Part shown: piece after piece, positions 8,581 to 17,440 of the stretch
How positions within the stretch are numbered: position 1 is the first letter of the stretch
How the letters are laid out: each line of letters opens with the position of its first letter
Assembly: GCA_028282805.1 (NCBI GenBank)
Contig: JANQHD010000007.1
Coordinates: forward strand, 1-41,454
Length of the DNA stretch: 41,454 bases
Direction: 5' to 3'
DNA from: Phycisphaeraceae bacterium
GTDB taxonomy: Bacteria; Planctomycetota; Phycisphaerae; Phycisphaerales; Zrk34
Notes under the pieces: generated by a model
The model's database searches: none
What the model saw: the letters and a program-made list of their open reading frames with translations, nothing else
Told to the model about the DNA's origin: nothing
Made by a program: the position numbers and the translations under genes

Positions 8581-8605
8581 CGCCGGTCACGCACGCGCGC
8601 CGGCG
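8581..8605 (-). terminator. Possible terminator of the lipoprotein gene
   Basis: On the minus strand a 6-bp all-GC stem CGCCGG / CCGGCG with a 13-base loop is followed by TTTTATT. The stem is short and the loop large, so the call is tentative. It sits 63 bases after the stop. Confidence 0.4.
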
Positions 8606-8667
8606 ATAAACCCGCGGGTCGTACGGGTACTTACCGAAGCAAGATTTTTTCAGTTCCGACCGGCTTT

Positions 8668-8982
8668 TCAGGGCATCGACACGTTATCGGCCGTCGCGAA
8701 GTAGTACTCGCCCTGCTGGTCGTTCGGCGTGAAGGCCACCTCGACCGCGGCGAACAGCATCGCCAGGTCCGTGCCCCCCACGGGCGTGAACACGGTCGAG
8801 CCCAGGCCGTCGCTGGCGCACAACGATACCGGCGCCGGCGCGGGCGCCGGCTCGATCACGACCTCGCCTTGGATATCGAAGTGGTTGTCGATCGCCAACT
8901 CGCCACAACCGGCGAGCAGGCCGATCACCATCAGAAAGGCGGGCACACAAAAAGCACGGCGGCGGATGCGTTGGGTCATCAT
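8668..8982 (-). CDS. Small lipoprotein of unknown function
   Basis: 104 residues; ATG at 8982 behind GAGG with 8-base spacing (a second ATG follows directly). The N-terminus is Arg-rich, then a hydrophobic core and the lipobox LLAGC at residues 22-26, so the mature protein is predicted to be lipid-anchored at Cys26. The mature part has a negatively charged strand, a linker PAPAPAP near residue 48, one further Cys, and a C-terminal region ending in YYFATADNVSMP. I recognise no domain. It is read as real because of the lipoprotein signal, the ribosome site and the lack of a competing frame. It stands alone between the efflux operon and the P-domain gene. Confidence 0.7.
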   Translation of the reverse strand: MMTQRIRRRAFCVPAFLMVIGLLAGCGELAIDNHFDIQGEVVIEPAPAPAPVSLCASDGLGSTVFTPVGGTDLAMLFAAVEVAFTPNDQQGEYYFATADNVSMP

Positions 8983-9155
8983 GGTCGTTACCTCGATTCA
9001 AAGGGCGCGGCGGCCTGCCGGCGCCTCATCCACTGCATCGACCCGTTCGCAACGCGATTGAAGTTGAAACCGAAAGTGTTTTCGCCCCGCCACGATTCGC
9101 CCACCGACACAAGTGCGATAACCGTGACAGACCCACCACCACGCCAACGTCACAA

Positions 9156-9175
9156 CGACCCATAACTTCGGGTCG
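9156..9175 (-). terminator. Possible terminator of the efflux operon
   Basis: On the minus strand CGACCC / GGGTCG pair perfectly (6 bp, 8-base loop) 34 bases after the tolC-like stop codon, followed by only TTGT. Weak U-tract; tentative. Confidence 0.35.
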
Positions 9176-9208
9176 CGCCCCGCCCTCGTATCTATATAGG
9201 TGGGGTGG

Positions 9209-10837
9209 TTACTCGGCCCCGCCGGCCTCGAGCCCGGTCGGCTCCCAGTTGACCAGCGATGCGCCGAGGGTCGTGCCCGTGGCGAACGCTAGGTCCACCT
9301 GCGCGATCTGATAGTCGACGATCGCACGCACCTCGGCCGACTGGGCATCGGCCAGCCGCGCCTGCGCGTCCAGCACCTCCGTGCTCGTGCGCAGGCCCAG
9401 GTCGAACTGCCGCTGCTCGGCCGCGAGGTTGCGCCCGGCCAGCATCGCCCGCTGTCGCGCCGCCAGCAGCCGCTGCCAGTTGGCCTCGATCTGGTCGATC
9501 GCGTTGAGCACCTCCCCGGTGATCTGCGACGTCCGCTGCTCGCGCGACGCCAGCCGTTGCAGGCGCGACAGCATCGCGTTGCGGTACCGGCTCTCCGCCG
9601 CCTCGTTGCCGATCGGCACCTCGAGGCTGAAGCCCACGCGGTGGTCCTCGAAGTTCTTGTCCTCCAGCACGCTCAGCGAGTCGGCGTAGTTGCTGCCCAG
9701 GCCGTTGACGTTGTAGGTGTAATCCAGCGTGGCCCGCGGCAGCTTCTGGTTCCGCGCGAACGCGATCGTCGACAGGTCGGCCGCGAGCTGCAGCTCCAAT
9801 TCCAGCATCTCCATGCGCTGCTCGAGCGCCGAGCTGACCAGCAGGGGGGCGTTGAGCTTGAGTTCGACGGGCGCGGGCTTGGTGGTGGGGATGACGATGG
9901 TGGCACTCTGCTGCGGCAGGCCCGGCTTGTTGAGGATGCGTTTGAGCAGGCGCTGCGCGTCGCGCACGCGGTTCTCGGCGACGATGATCGCCTCGAGCGT
10001 CTCGGCCAGGCCCGTCTCGGCGCGGATGATCTCGACCTCGGGCTGCGTGCCGGCCTTGACCTGCCGGCGCACACGCTCGAGCTGCGCCTCGGCCAAGTCG
10101 TGCTCGCGCTTGCGCACCTCCAGCTCGCGGCGGACCGCGTCGAGCACCCAGTACGCCCGGTCGACCGCGGCCAGCACGCGGATCACCTCGAGCTTGGTGC
10201 GGGCCTCGGAGCCTTGGGCGTTGTACATCGCGATGCGGATGCCGTGCATGTTCGTGCGTCGCCCGAAGCCGCGCAGCAGCTCGTGCGACACCGACACCGC
10301 GAAGTCCGTCGTCACCGACGGGTTGAGCGTGGAGAAGGTGTTGTCCGTTTCGAAGCGACCGGTCGGCACCGCCAGCCGCACGTTGCCGCCCGTGCGCAGC
10401 GGCAGGTCGACCGACGGGGTGAGGTCGAAGCTCTCGGTCTGCGAGCCGACCAACCCGCTGGCGACCGCGGCGTCGGTCTTGGCCCACCCGGCGCGCAGGC
10501 CGAAGATCGCCTCGAAGCGAGCCGCCTCTTCCGACACCCGGTTCTGCGCGATCGTGGGGTTGTACAGGTTGACCTTCAAATCGAGGTTGTGCTTCAGCGC
10601 CAAGGCCCGGCACTGCTCGATGGTCAGCTCGACCTGCGCCGGCGCTTCGGGCGGCGCTTCGGGCGCCCCGGCCTGCTGCGCGGCTTCGAGGTCGAAGGGC
10701 TTGACCTGCCGCAACCGCTCGGGCGGCGTGTCGACCGTGAGCATGGGGTCGTTGTCGAACGGGCCGACGCAGCCGCCGAGCAGGGTGAGCAGCAAGCCGC
10801 AGGTGATCAGCCGGATGAGCGTGACGTGTTTATTCAT
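9209..10837 (-). CDS. TolC-family outer-membrane efflux lipoprotein
   Basis: 542 residues. The signal peptide carries a lipobox (LLGGC, Cys near residue 23), as in OprM-type outer-membrane factors. Two outer-membrane efflux repeats follow a proline-rich linker: the first opens with LTIEQCRALALKHNLDL, the second covers the C-terminal half with long heptad helices (AARQRAMLAGRNLAAEQ, STEVLDAQARLADAQ). The last part, YQIAQVDLAFATGT, is the usual family ending. In the family the protein trimerises as an outer-membrane and periplasmic tunnel that docks on a periplasmic adaptor. Its start overlaps the permease stop by 8 bases. With the adaptor, ATPase and permease upstream it completes a MacAB-TolC-like pump; the substrate is not evident. 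Confidence 0.93.
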   Translation of the reverse strand: MNKHVTLIRLITCGLLLTLLGGCVGPFDNDPMLTVDTPPERLRQVKPFDLEAAQQAGAPEAPPEAPAQVELTIEQCRALALKHNLDLKVNLYNPTIAQNRVSEEAARFEAIFGLRAGWAKTDAAVASGLVGSQTESFDLTPSVDLPLRTGGNVRLAVPTGRFETDNTFSTLNPSVTTDFAVSVSHELLRGFGRRTNMHGIRIAMYNAQGSEARTKLEVIRVLAAVDRAYWVLDAVRRELEVRKREHDLAEAQLERVRRQVKAGTQPEVEIIRAETGLAETLEAIIVAENRVRDAQRLLKRILNKPGLPQQSATIVIPTTKPAPVELKLNAPLLVSSALEQRMEMLELELQLAADLSTIAFARNQKLPRATLDYTYNVNGLGSNYADSLSVLEDKNFEDHRVGFSLEVPIGNEAAESRYRNAMLSRLQRLASREQRTSQITGEVLNAIDQIEANWQRLLAARQRAMLAGRNLAAEQRQFDLGLRTSTEVLDAQARLADAQSAEVRAIVDYQIAQVDLAFATGTTLGASLVNWEPTGLEAGGAE

Positions 10838-12085
10838 GGCGGAGCGCCTCGATCGGGTCTTTACGCGAAGCCTTGATGGCGGGGAAGATGCCGAACGCCA
10901 CGCCGGTCGCGCCGGAGAAGCCGAACGCCAGCCAGACCGCCCACAGGGGGATGAACGCCTTGTCGAGCCCGGTCTTGGGGATGGCCTGCATGATCCACAC
11001 GAGCACCTGCCCGCCGGCCAGCCCCAGCGCCCCGCCCAGCGCGCTCAGCGCCACGGCCTCGACGAGGAACTGGAGCAGGATCACGCGCGGCTGGGCGCCG
11101 ACGGCCTTGCGCAGGCCGATCTCGCGCGTGCGTTCCGACACCGACACCAGCATGATGTTCATGATGCCGATGCCGCCGACGACCAGCGAGATGGCGACGA
11201 TGCACGCGGCGACCGTGGTGGCGACGTTGGCGACGTTCTTGAAGATCTCGAGGAACTGCTCGACGACCTCGATGAGGAAGGTGTCCGGGTCGTCGGGCCG
11301 CAGCTCGCGGGTGCGCCGCAGGAAGAAGCGGATCTCGGCGCGGGCGTCTTCCGACAGCTCGGGGCTGCGGCTGGTCGCCACGCCCGAGACCCACGGCCGC
11401 CACATGCGCCACGCGGTGTTGAACGGGATGTAAACCTCCGCGCTGGCCGAGCGCCCGAACCCGAAGGCCTGCGTCTTGGTCTCCACGAGGCCGATCACGG
11501 TGAAGCGTCGGCCCTCGATCGTGACGGACTGGCCGACGGGGTCGCGTTTGAGGCGGAGGTCGTCGCGTGCCTTGTCGTTGATCAGGCACACGGGCCGTGC
11601 GCCAGCGTTGTCGATGTACAGGAAGGGCCGGCCGTACTCGGGCCAACGCCCCTCGATCTCGTGCCAGTCGGGCTCGACGCCCTGCACGTTGACCCCTTCG
11701 AGCTGGCGGTCGCCGCTGGCGACGTCCACGTTCCGGTTGCCCACGCGCGTGAACGCCCCGACCGACGGGCAGTGCTCGAGGATGTCGTCGAACTGCTCGG
11801 GCTCGAAACGGATCTGGTGCCAGTGCGCGTTCTTGAATCGGCCCTCGTCGGGGACATTGGGGAAGACGAAGATCTTGTTGGTGCCGATCGACTCGAACTC
11901 GCTCAGCACGTACGAGCGGTAACCCGACAGCGCCGAGACGACCGCCACCACCGACGCGACGCCGATGACGATGCCCAGCGTGGTCAGCACGCTGCGCATC
12001 TTGTTGGCCCAGATCTGGTCCAGCGCCATGACGGTGCTCGTGGCCAGCAGGCGCAACAGGCGCAACGGCATGGCGAACAACTCGG

Positions 12086-12089
<4 letters not shown>
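10830..12089 (-). CDS. MacB/FtsX-type ABC transporter permease
   Basis: 419 residues, ATG overlapping the ATPase stop by 4 bases (ATGA). Architecture is that of a MacB permease without its own ATPase domain: TM1 at ~residues 35-57 (LTTLGIVIGVASVVAVVSA), a large periplasmic domain to ~270 (MacB_PCD), then three helices in the C-terminal FtsX domain. The cytoplasmic coupling segment REIGLRKAVGA and the ending AIKASRKDPIEALRHE are diagnostic of the family. In MacB-type mechanotransmitters the periplasmic domain works with the adaptor to drive substrate through the outer-membrane tunnel without moving it across the inner membrane. Possible cargo includes a toxin, a lipoprotein or a secreted peptide; none is encoded next to it. 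Confidence 0.93.
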
Positions 12090-12820
<731 letters not shown>

Positions 12821-12835
12821 GGGGGTGTTGGGTGA

Positions 12836-12910
12836 TAGCCACCCAGCCATCCAGCCAACGAGCCATCTAGAGCGATGTTTGATCTCGGTGGCTTGGTGGC
12901 TTGGTGGCTA
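12836..12910 (-). promoter_or_regulatory. Large intercistronic hairpin before the ABC ATPase gene
   Basis: On the mRNA (minus strand) 24 bases at 12910-12887 pair with 12859-12836: 20 of 24 pairs, 8 perfect at the base (TAGCCACC / GGTGGCTA), with a 27-base loop. The 5' arm is tandem AGCCACCA units; the 3' arm is tandem GGCT units. The stem includes the adaptor's stop codon and ends 16 bases before the ATPase start. It could tune translation or mRNA decay between the two genes. Confidence 0.6.
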
Positions 12911-14269
12911 TTTTTCCGGTTCCTCGGTTTCGTCTTCGTCATCGTTGCCCGTTTTTCCGGCCTCGTCTTCCTTCTTCTCTTTCACCGCCATGCCGTCTTT
13001 GACCTTGTCCAGCGCCTTGAACGGGCCGACGATGACGCGGTCGTCTTCGGTCAGGCCGGCCTCGATGAGGGTGTGCTCGCCGTCGGACGAGCCGATCTTC
13101 ACGGGCGTGACCTTGGCCTTGCCGTCGACCATGCGGTGGACGACGGTGGTGATGGTTTTCTCACGGTCGACGTTGGGGTTGTCGTCGAGTTCATCGGGCA
13201 GCTCGTCGACGCGGACGCCGCTGATGCACACGCTCGGCACGAGCATCACGCCGACGTGGTGCTTGACGACGATCTCGGCGTCGGCGTTGAGCCCGACGGG
13301 GATGCGTGTGCCCTCGTCGTCGATGCGGACCTTGGTCAGGAAGATGGTCGAGCCGCTCATGCTGGCCGTCGACGCCAGCGCGACCGACTCCACGACGCCT
13401 TCGAACTTCCTGTCTTCGAACGCCACGAACCGGACGATCGCGCGCTGCCCCTCACTGACCAGCGCGACGTCGGACTCTTCGACGCGCGCGACCATCAGCA
13501 TCTGCGAGAGGTCGGCGACCTCGATGATCACCGTGCCGGGGTTGTTCATGGTGCCGGTGATGGCCAGCTCGCCCACGTCGGCGTTGCGCCGGATGACCAC
13601 GCCGTCGATGGGTGAGCGGATCTCGGTGTAGGCCAGGTACTCGCGGGCCTGGGTGATCTCTCCGTCGGCGGCGCTGAGGTGGTGGCGCGCCACGCCGAGG
13701 GCCTTGATCGAAGCCTGCAACGACGCGGTGCGCGACTCGACCTGCGCCACAAGCTCGTCGTAGCGCGTCTGCGCATCGTCGACCGCCGACGTGCTCACGT
13801 CGCCCGACGCCAGCAGCTGCTTCTGACGCTCGAGGTCGCGCTCGGCGTCTTGCAGCGACGTGGTCAAGCCCTTGAGCGACGCCTCGTCGGACTCGATGCG
13901 GCGCTGGTCGACCTCGATCTGAAGGGCCTGGGCGTCGCGGCGGGCGAGGCTGGCCTTGAGCGACGCCTCGAGCTCCGAGGCGTCGAGCCGGAGGATCACG
14001 TCGCCGGCCTTGACCTTGTCGCCGGCGTCGAACGGCAGTTCGGTGATGCGCGCCGACACACGCGCGCTGATCGCGACGTTGCTGCGCGGCTCGACGTAGC
14101 CCTGCGCGGCGATCGTCTCGAGGATCTCGCCCCGCCCGACGTGCTCGACGACGACCTGCAGGCCATGGCCGTCTGCACCGGATACCTTCGGCCCGAGCAT
14201 CGCGGCCGCGGCGATGATCACCACCACCACGAGCAACACCGAGCAGACCACACCGATGATGATTTTCAC
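12908..14269 (-). CDS. MacA/HlyD-type periplasmic adaptor protein
   Basis: 453 residues. Residues 1-25 are an uncleaved or cleavable membrane segment (IIIGVVCSVLLVVVVIIAAAAM). Then come the first half of the lipoyl/barrel-sandwich domain (SARVSARITELPFDAGDKVKAGD), a long coiled-coil hairpin (~residues 95-205), the second lipoyl half (YTEIRSPIDGVVIRR) and the beta-barrel and membrane-proximal domains (VEESDVALVSEGQ, VGLNADAEIVV). The last ~35 residues are a Glu/Lys/Asp tail, longer than usual. The family forms a hexameric funnel linking the inner-membrane transporter to the TolC-like tunnel. The start overlaps the 4-TM gene by 4 bases (ATGA). Confidence 0.92.
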   Translation of the reverse strand: MKIIIGVVCSVLLVVVVIIAAAAMLGPKVSGADGHGLQVVVEHVGRGEILETIAAQGYVEPRSNVAISARVSARITELPFDAGDKVKAGDVILRLDASELEASLKASLARRDAQALQIEVDQRRIESDEASLKGLTTSLQDAERDLERQKQLLASGDVSTSAVDDAQTRYDELVAQVESRTASLQASIKALGVARHHLSAADGEITQAREYLAYTEIRSPIDGVVIRRNADVGELAITGTMNNPGTVIIEVADLSQMLMVARVEESDVALVSEGQRAIVRFVAFEDRKFEGVVESVALASTASMSGSTIFLTKVRIDDEGTRIPVGLNADAEIVVKHHVGVMLVPSVCISGVRVDELPDELDDNPNVDREKTITTVVHRMVDGKAKVTPVKIGSSDGEHTLIEAGLTEDDRVIVGPFKALDKVKDGMAVKEKKEDEAGKTGNDDEDETEEPEK

Positions 14270-14808
14270 AGCGCCGGCTCCATCGTGTTATTGGATTGTG
14301 CGAACGCCAATCGTACCTTATTTCGACCGAGCACCGCGATCATCAGGACCCAGTAGCCGACGAACACGATCGAACCGCCGATCGCGCCGTACTTGCCGGC
14401 CGTGACCTTCACGATGGTTTGCTCGTCGCTGGCCTGCGCGAGCATCGGCCCGTAGACCATCACCAACGAGATGACCAACCCAACGATGGCCATGAAGATA
14501 CAGTAACCGCCCCACCCGATGGTCAACAGCCGGGCCCAGGATTTGAGTTGGAGCATGCCGATCGAGGCGGCGATGATGAGCACGGTCGCGACCATGCCGA
14601 GGTAGGCACTGACCTGCGAGAACAACCAGTACGGCGTGTTCTCCTCCATCAGCTTGAAGGTGTAGGCGTAGATCGGGTCCTTCATCAGGAGTGATTGGTC
14701 GATCATGCCCAGCTTGATCAGGGCGAAGAAGGCGATGCCGAAGACACCGACCCCGCCGCCAATCAGGTTGAGCACCGAGAAGACCGTCACGGAAGTGGGA
14801 CGCGCCAC
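14266..14808 (-). CDS. Four-helix membrane protein, first gene of the efflux operon
   Basis: 180 residues with a GTG start six bases behind a perfect GGAGGTG. Four predicted transmembrane helices lie at ~residues 6-33, 60-86, 92-118 and 138-162. The second and third are joined by a short LQLKSWARL loop, and a ~30-residue polar loop follows helix 1. I recognise no named family beyond small polytopic membrane proteins of unknown function found in Planctomycetota. It leads the operon and overlaps the adaptor gene by 4 bases (ATGA), so it is expected to be produced with the pump; it could be an accessory or immunity-type subunit, but this is inference. Confidence 0.85.
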   Translation of the reverse strand: MARPTSVTVFSVLNLIGGGVGVFGIAFFALIKLGMIDQSLLMKDPIYAYTFKLMEENTPYWLFSQVSAYLGMVATVLIIAASIGMLQLKSWARLLTIGWGGYCIFMAIVGLVISLVMVYGPMLAQASDEQTIVKVTAGKYGAIGGSIVFVGYWVLMIAVLGRNKVRLAFAQSNNTMEPAL

Positions 14809-15165
14809 GATTCACCTCCAGGATTGGTAGTATAAGACACCTTGTGTATTCGGATTTGCGATCTGACCCACCCTGAGCCCGTGAAATACCGCGATTCACA
14901 CTGATATTGACGGTCAGAGCGCCGGGGCGTTTCAAGAAAAGCGTCTCGAAAGCGGCCGGGGCGAAACTCATCGTAATGTCGTTCGGGCGGGTTACCGATA
15001 TGGACGGACGTGGGTCGGGGTCGTGTATCGGCGTTCATGCGCCGAGCCCAAGAGGGTCGATCAGGCATCACAGCGCGTTGCGTGCCGGGCGCAGGCCGGG
15101 CAGCTGTGGACGCGATCGATGGCTCATCCGATAAGGGCGGCGGCCTGAACAGGGATTGCGAACCT
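14809..15165. promoter_or_regulatory. Divergent intergenic region; promoter of the efflux operon
   Basis: 357 bases separate the divergent efflux operon and cheB. On the minus strand a good -10, TATACT (14834-14829), stands 15 bases before the GGAGGTG ribosome site; no strong -35 is visible. On the plus strand TCCGATAA (15127-15134) matches 7 of 8 bases of the flagellar sigma-28 -10 consensus 31 bases before cheB, but no TAAA -35 lies at the right distance. No gene is supported in this stretch; the open frame extending cheB upstream to 15010 lacks family similarity. Confidence 0.4.
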
Positions 15166-16227
15166 ATGGCTCAACCGATCCGAGTGCTGGTGGTCGACGA
15201 TTCGGCGTTCATGCGGACCGCGGTCAGCGGGATGCTCAAGAAAGCGTCCGACATCGAAGTCGCCGGCACGGCCCGCAACGGCGTGGAGGCGGTCGCGAAG
15301 GCGAAGGCGCTTCAGCCGGACGTCGTCACGCTGGACATCGAGATGCCGGAGATGGACGGCCTGACCGCCCTGCCGCAGATCAAGCGCGTGAGCAAGGCGG
15401 CGGTGATCATGCTCTCGAGCTTGACCCGTGAGGGTTCCGAGGCGGCGCTGGCCGCGATGCGGCGGGGCGCCGAGGACGTGCTGGCCAAGGACAACTCGCA
15501 GGTGTCGGTCAACATCGGCGACATCGAGCGCGACCTGCTGGAGAAGGTGCGGGTGTTCGGTCGGCGCTCGCAACAGAAGAAGCACACAGCAGCGACGCAC
15601 GACACGCGGGTGCCCCGCCACTTGGCGAAGCTGGACCTGTCGGACTACGACGCGCTGGCGATCGGTTCGAGCACGGGCGGACCGCCGGTCGTGGAGAGGC
15701 TGATCTGTTCGCTGCCGTCGGACTTCCCGCTGCCGGTGCTGCTGGCGCAGCACATGCCCGAGATGTTCACCCGCGCCATGTCCGAACGGTTGGACGGCCT
15801 GAGCGCCCTGCGTGTGCGCCACGCGCAGCCGGGCGTGCCGGTCAAGCGCGGCGAAGCTTATATCGCGCCGGGCGGCAAGCACTTACGCCTGCGCCACCTC
15901 AACGGCCGCAACCTGCGCCTCGAGGTCAGCGAGAAGCCGACCGAGGCGTTGTACAAACCCTCGGTCAACGAGCTGTTCGCCTCCGCCGCCGACGCGTTCG
16001 GCGAGCGCACCCTGGCGATCATGCTCACCGGAATGGGTGACGACGGGCTGATCGGCTCGCGCGAGCTGCACGCCAAAGGCGGCACGTTGTTGGCGCAGGA
16101 CGAGGCGTCGTGCGTGGTGTACGGCATGCCCAAAGCGGTGACCGAGGCGGGCATCGTCGCCGCCAGCTTGAACCCCGACCAGATGATTCAGCTGTTGAAC
16201 CCAAGCGCCGTTTCAGCCTGCAAATAA
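15166..16227 (+). CDS. cheB: CheB: chemoreceptor glutamate methylesterase/deamidase
   Basis: 353 residues, the usual CheB length, from ATG 15166. Residues 5-125 are a receiver domain: acidic pair D11/D12 and phosphoacceptor D57 (VTLDIEMPEMDG). A basic linker (~130-150) joins it to the methylesterase domain: AIGSSTGGPP with the nucleophile Ser169, LLAQHMPEMFT with the catalytic His, and MLTGMGDDGLIG with the catalytic Asp. It removes methyl groups from, and deamidates, receptor glutamates, opposing CheR. Phosphorylation by CheA relieves inhibition by the receiver. It stands apart from the cheW-R-A-X-Y group, separated by the FixJ-type regulator, porin and receptor genes, and no terminator follows it clearly. 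Confidence 0.96.
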   Translation: MAQPIRVLVVDDSAFMRTAVSGMLKKASDIEVAGTARNGVEAVAKAKALQPDVVTLDIEMPEMDGLTALPQIKRVSKAAVIMLSSLTREGSEAALAAMRRGAEDVLAKDNSQVSVNIGDIERDLLEKVRVFGRRSQQKKHTAATHDTRVPRHLAKLDLSDYDALAIGSSTGGPPVVERLICSLPSDFPLPVLLAQHMPEMFTRAMSERLDGLSALRVRHAQPGVPVKRGEAYIAPGGKHLRLRHLNGRNLRLEVSEKPTEALYKPSVNELFASAADAFGERTLAIMLTGMGDDGLIGSRELHAKGGTLLAQDEASCVVYGMPKAVTEAGIVAASLNPDQMIQLLNPSAVSACK

Positions 16228-16551
16228 AGCGGTTTTGCGCGTAGCCGGCGGCGCGGCGCGCAACGGCGTGTGGCGGCGCGTGGCACGCACGACCCGCCGC
16301 TACTTCCCAAACTTAACACGCGCTGAACGCGCAACGACGACGCCGGCGAAAGGTGCGCCGTTGTTGAAAAGTATTGCGCATTATGACGTAGAAACCAAAC
16401 ACGCGCCCTAAAGTTGTAGCAACCGAAAAGTCGAGAAGATAATGTGCGCAATGACGTCGCGTTCGGTTCACCCCTACGCGGATCAGGGTCGGGAATTAAG
16501 TAGCCGTATTACGGCGATTGGTCGGCCGCATCCGCAAAGGTGGTGGAATTG
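16228..16551 (+). promoter_or_regulatory. Upstream region of the FixJ-type regulator with repeats
   Basis: 324 bases without a supported gene. It begins with a TTGCGCG / CGCGCAA stem (16235-16241 with 16257-16263, 15-base loop) after cheB that lacks a T-run. Two related motifs follow: TGCGCATTATGACGTAG at 16375-16391 and TGCGCAATGACGTCG at 16445-16459, identical except for two extra bases and one substitution. A perfect 11-bp palindrome CCGTA-T-TACGG sits at 16504-16514, 37 bases before the start codon. These are candidate regulator-binding sites. Confidence 0.4.
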
Positions 16552-17241
16552 ATGCTAAGTCAGGTTTACGTAGTTGACGACGACGGGGGTTCACGGCGAG
16601 CGATCCGCGAGGTCCTGGAGCCGGTCAACATCTCCGTCCGCACATACCAGAACGCCGAGATGTTCCTCGCCGAGTTCGACCCGAAGCAGCCGGGGTGCGT
16701 GCTGTTGGACATCTGCATGCCGGGCATGAGCGGCCTGGAGCTCCAGCAGCGCATGAACCGCGACAAGCTGACCATCCCCGTGATCATGATGACGGGCCAC
16801 GGCTCGGCGCGCAGCGCCGTGCAGGCGATGAAGAACGGCGCGTTCGACTTCCTCGAAAAACCGCTCAACGCCACCGAGCTGGTCGACAGCGTCCACAGCG
16901 CGCTGCGCTACGACGAGTGCCAGCGCAGGGTCCAGGAGCACCGGCAGGTGTTCAAGCAACGGGTCAACACGCTGACCCCGCGCGAGAAGCAGGTCATGGA
17001 ACTGGTCGTCTCCGGCCTGGCGAATAAACAGATCGCCGCGGAGATCGGCGTGGGCCAGCGCACCGTCGAGGCCCACCGCAACCGCGTGATGCACAAGATG
17101 GGCGCCGAGAGCCTCGCGGCCCTGGTCAAGATGTCGCTGACGATCAACTGCCCCTACCAGAACGGCGCCTCACGCCTCGAGTGCGTCACGGGCAGCACGC
17201 ACTGCATCCCGACGATCGAAACCCACACCCCCGTGGCGTAA
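16552..17241 (+). CDS. FixJ/NarL-type two-component response regulator
   Basis: 229 residues from ATG 16552, behind AAAGGTGGTGG (an in-frame GTG at 16540 overlaps that site). Residues 3-120 are a receiver domain with acidic residues D9-D11, phosphoacceptor D53 (LLDICMPGMSG), the MMTGHG switch Thr and the conserved Lys in LEKPLN. Residues ~140-200 are a LuxR-type helix-turn-helix: LTPREKQVMELVVSGLANK, GQRTVEAHRNRVM. The receiver is of the FixJ subtype (VDDD, GHGSA). The last ~25 residues are an unusual tail with three cysteines. No cognate histidine kinase is adjacent; the next gene is a porin, so it may control the porin or receptor genes. A perfect terminator follows. Confidence 0.93.
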   Translation: MLSQVYVVDDDGGSRRAIREVLEPVNISVRTYQNAEMFLAEFDPKQPGCVLLDICMPGMSGLELQQRMNRDKLTIPVIMMTGHGSARSAVQAMKNGAFDFLEKPLNATELVDSVHSALRYDECQRRVQEHRQVFKQRVNTLTPREKQVMELVVSGLANKQIAAEIGVGQRTVEAHRNRVMHKMGAESLAALVKMSLTINCPYQNGASRLECVTGSTHCIPTIETHTPVA

Positions 17242-17269
17242 CCCGCCCACAACCGCTGACCGCCGACGC

Positions 17270-17297
17270 CCCGCCGAGCCCCCGCTCGGCGGGTTTT
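17270..17297 (+). terminator. Rho-independent terminator after the response regulator
   Basis: Perfect 10-bp GC stem CCCGCCGAGC / GCTCGGCGGG (17270-17279 with 17284-17293), loop CCCC, then TTTT. Confidence 0.92.
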
Positions 17298-17440
17298 GCG
17301 TAATCGCCGAAACGAGCAAGCCGGCTTGCGCCAACAACCGGTGCGTCAAATACCTATTGCACGCCTTCTTTAAAGAGTCGATCCCGAGGTTTAACCCCAG
17401 AACGTAACCCGAGGATGGATCCTCAAGGAAGGCTCAAAAT

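Noticed and set aside
15010-15165. Upstream in-frame extension of cheB to 15010
   Set aside because: The added 52 residues have no similarity to CheB N-termini and the receiver domain starts directly after ATG 15166.
16284-16300. TGGCAC resembling a sigma-54 -24 element
   Set aside because: No GC doublet at the required 10-base distance from the GG.
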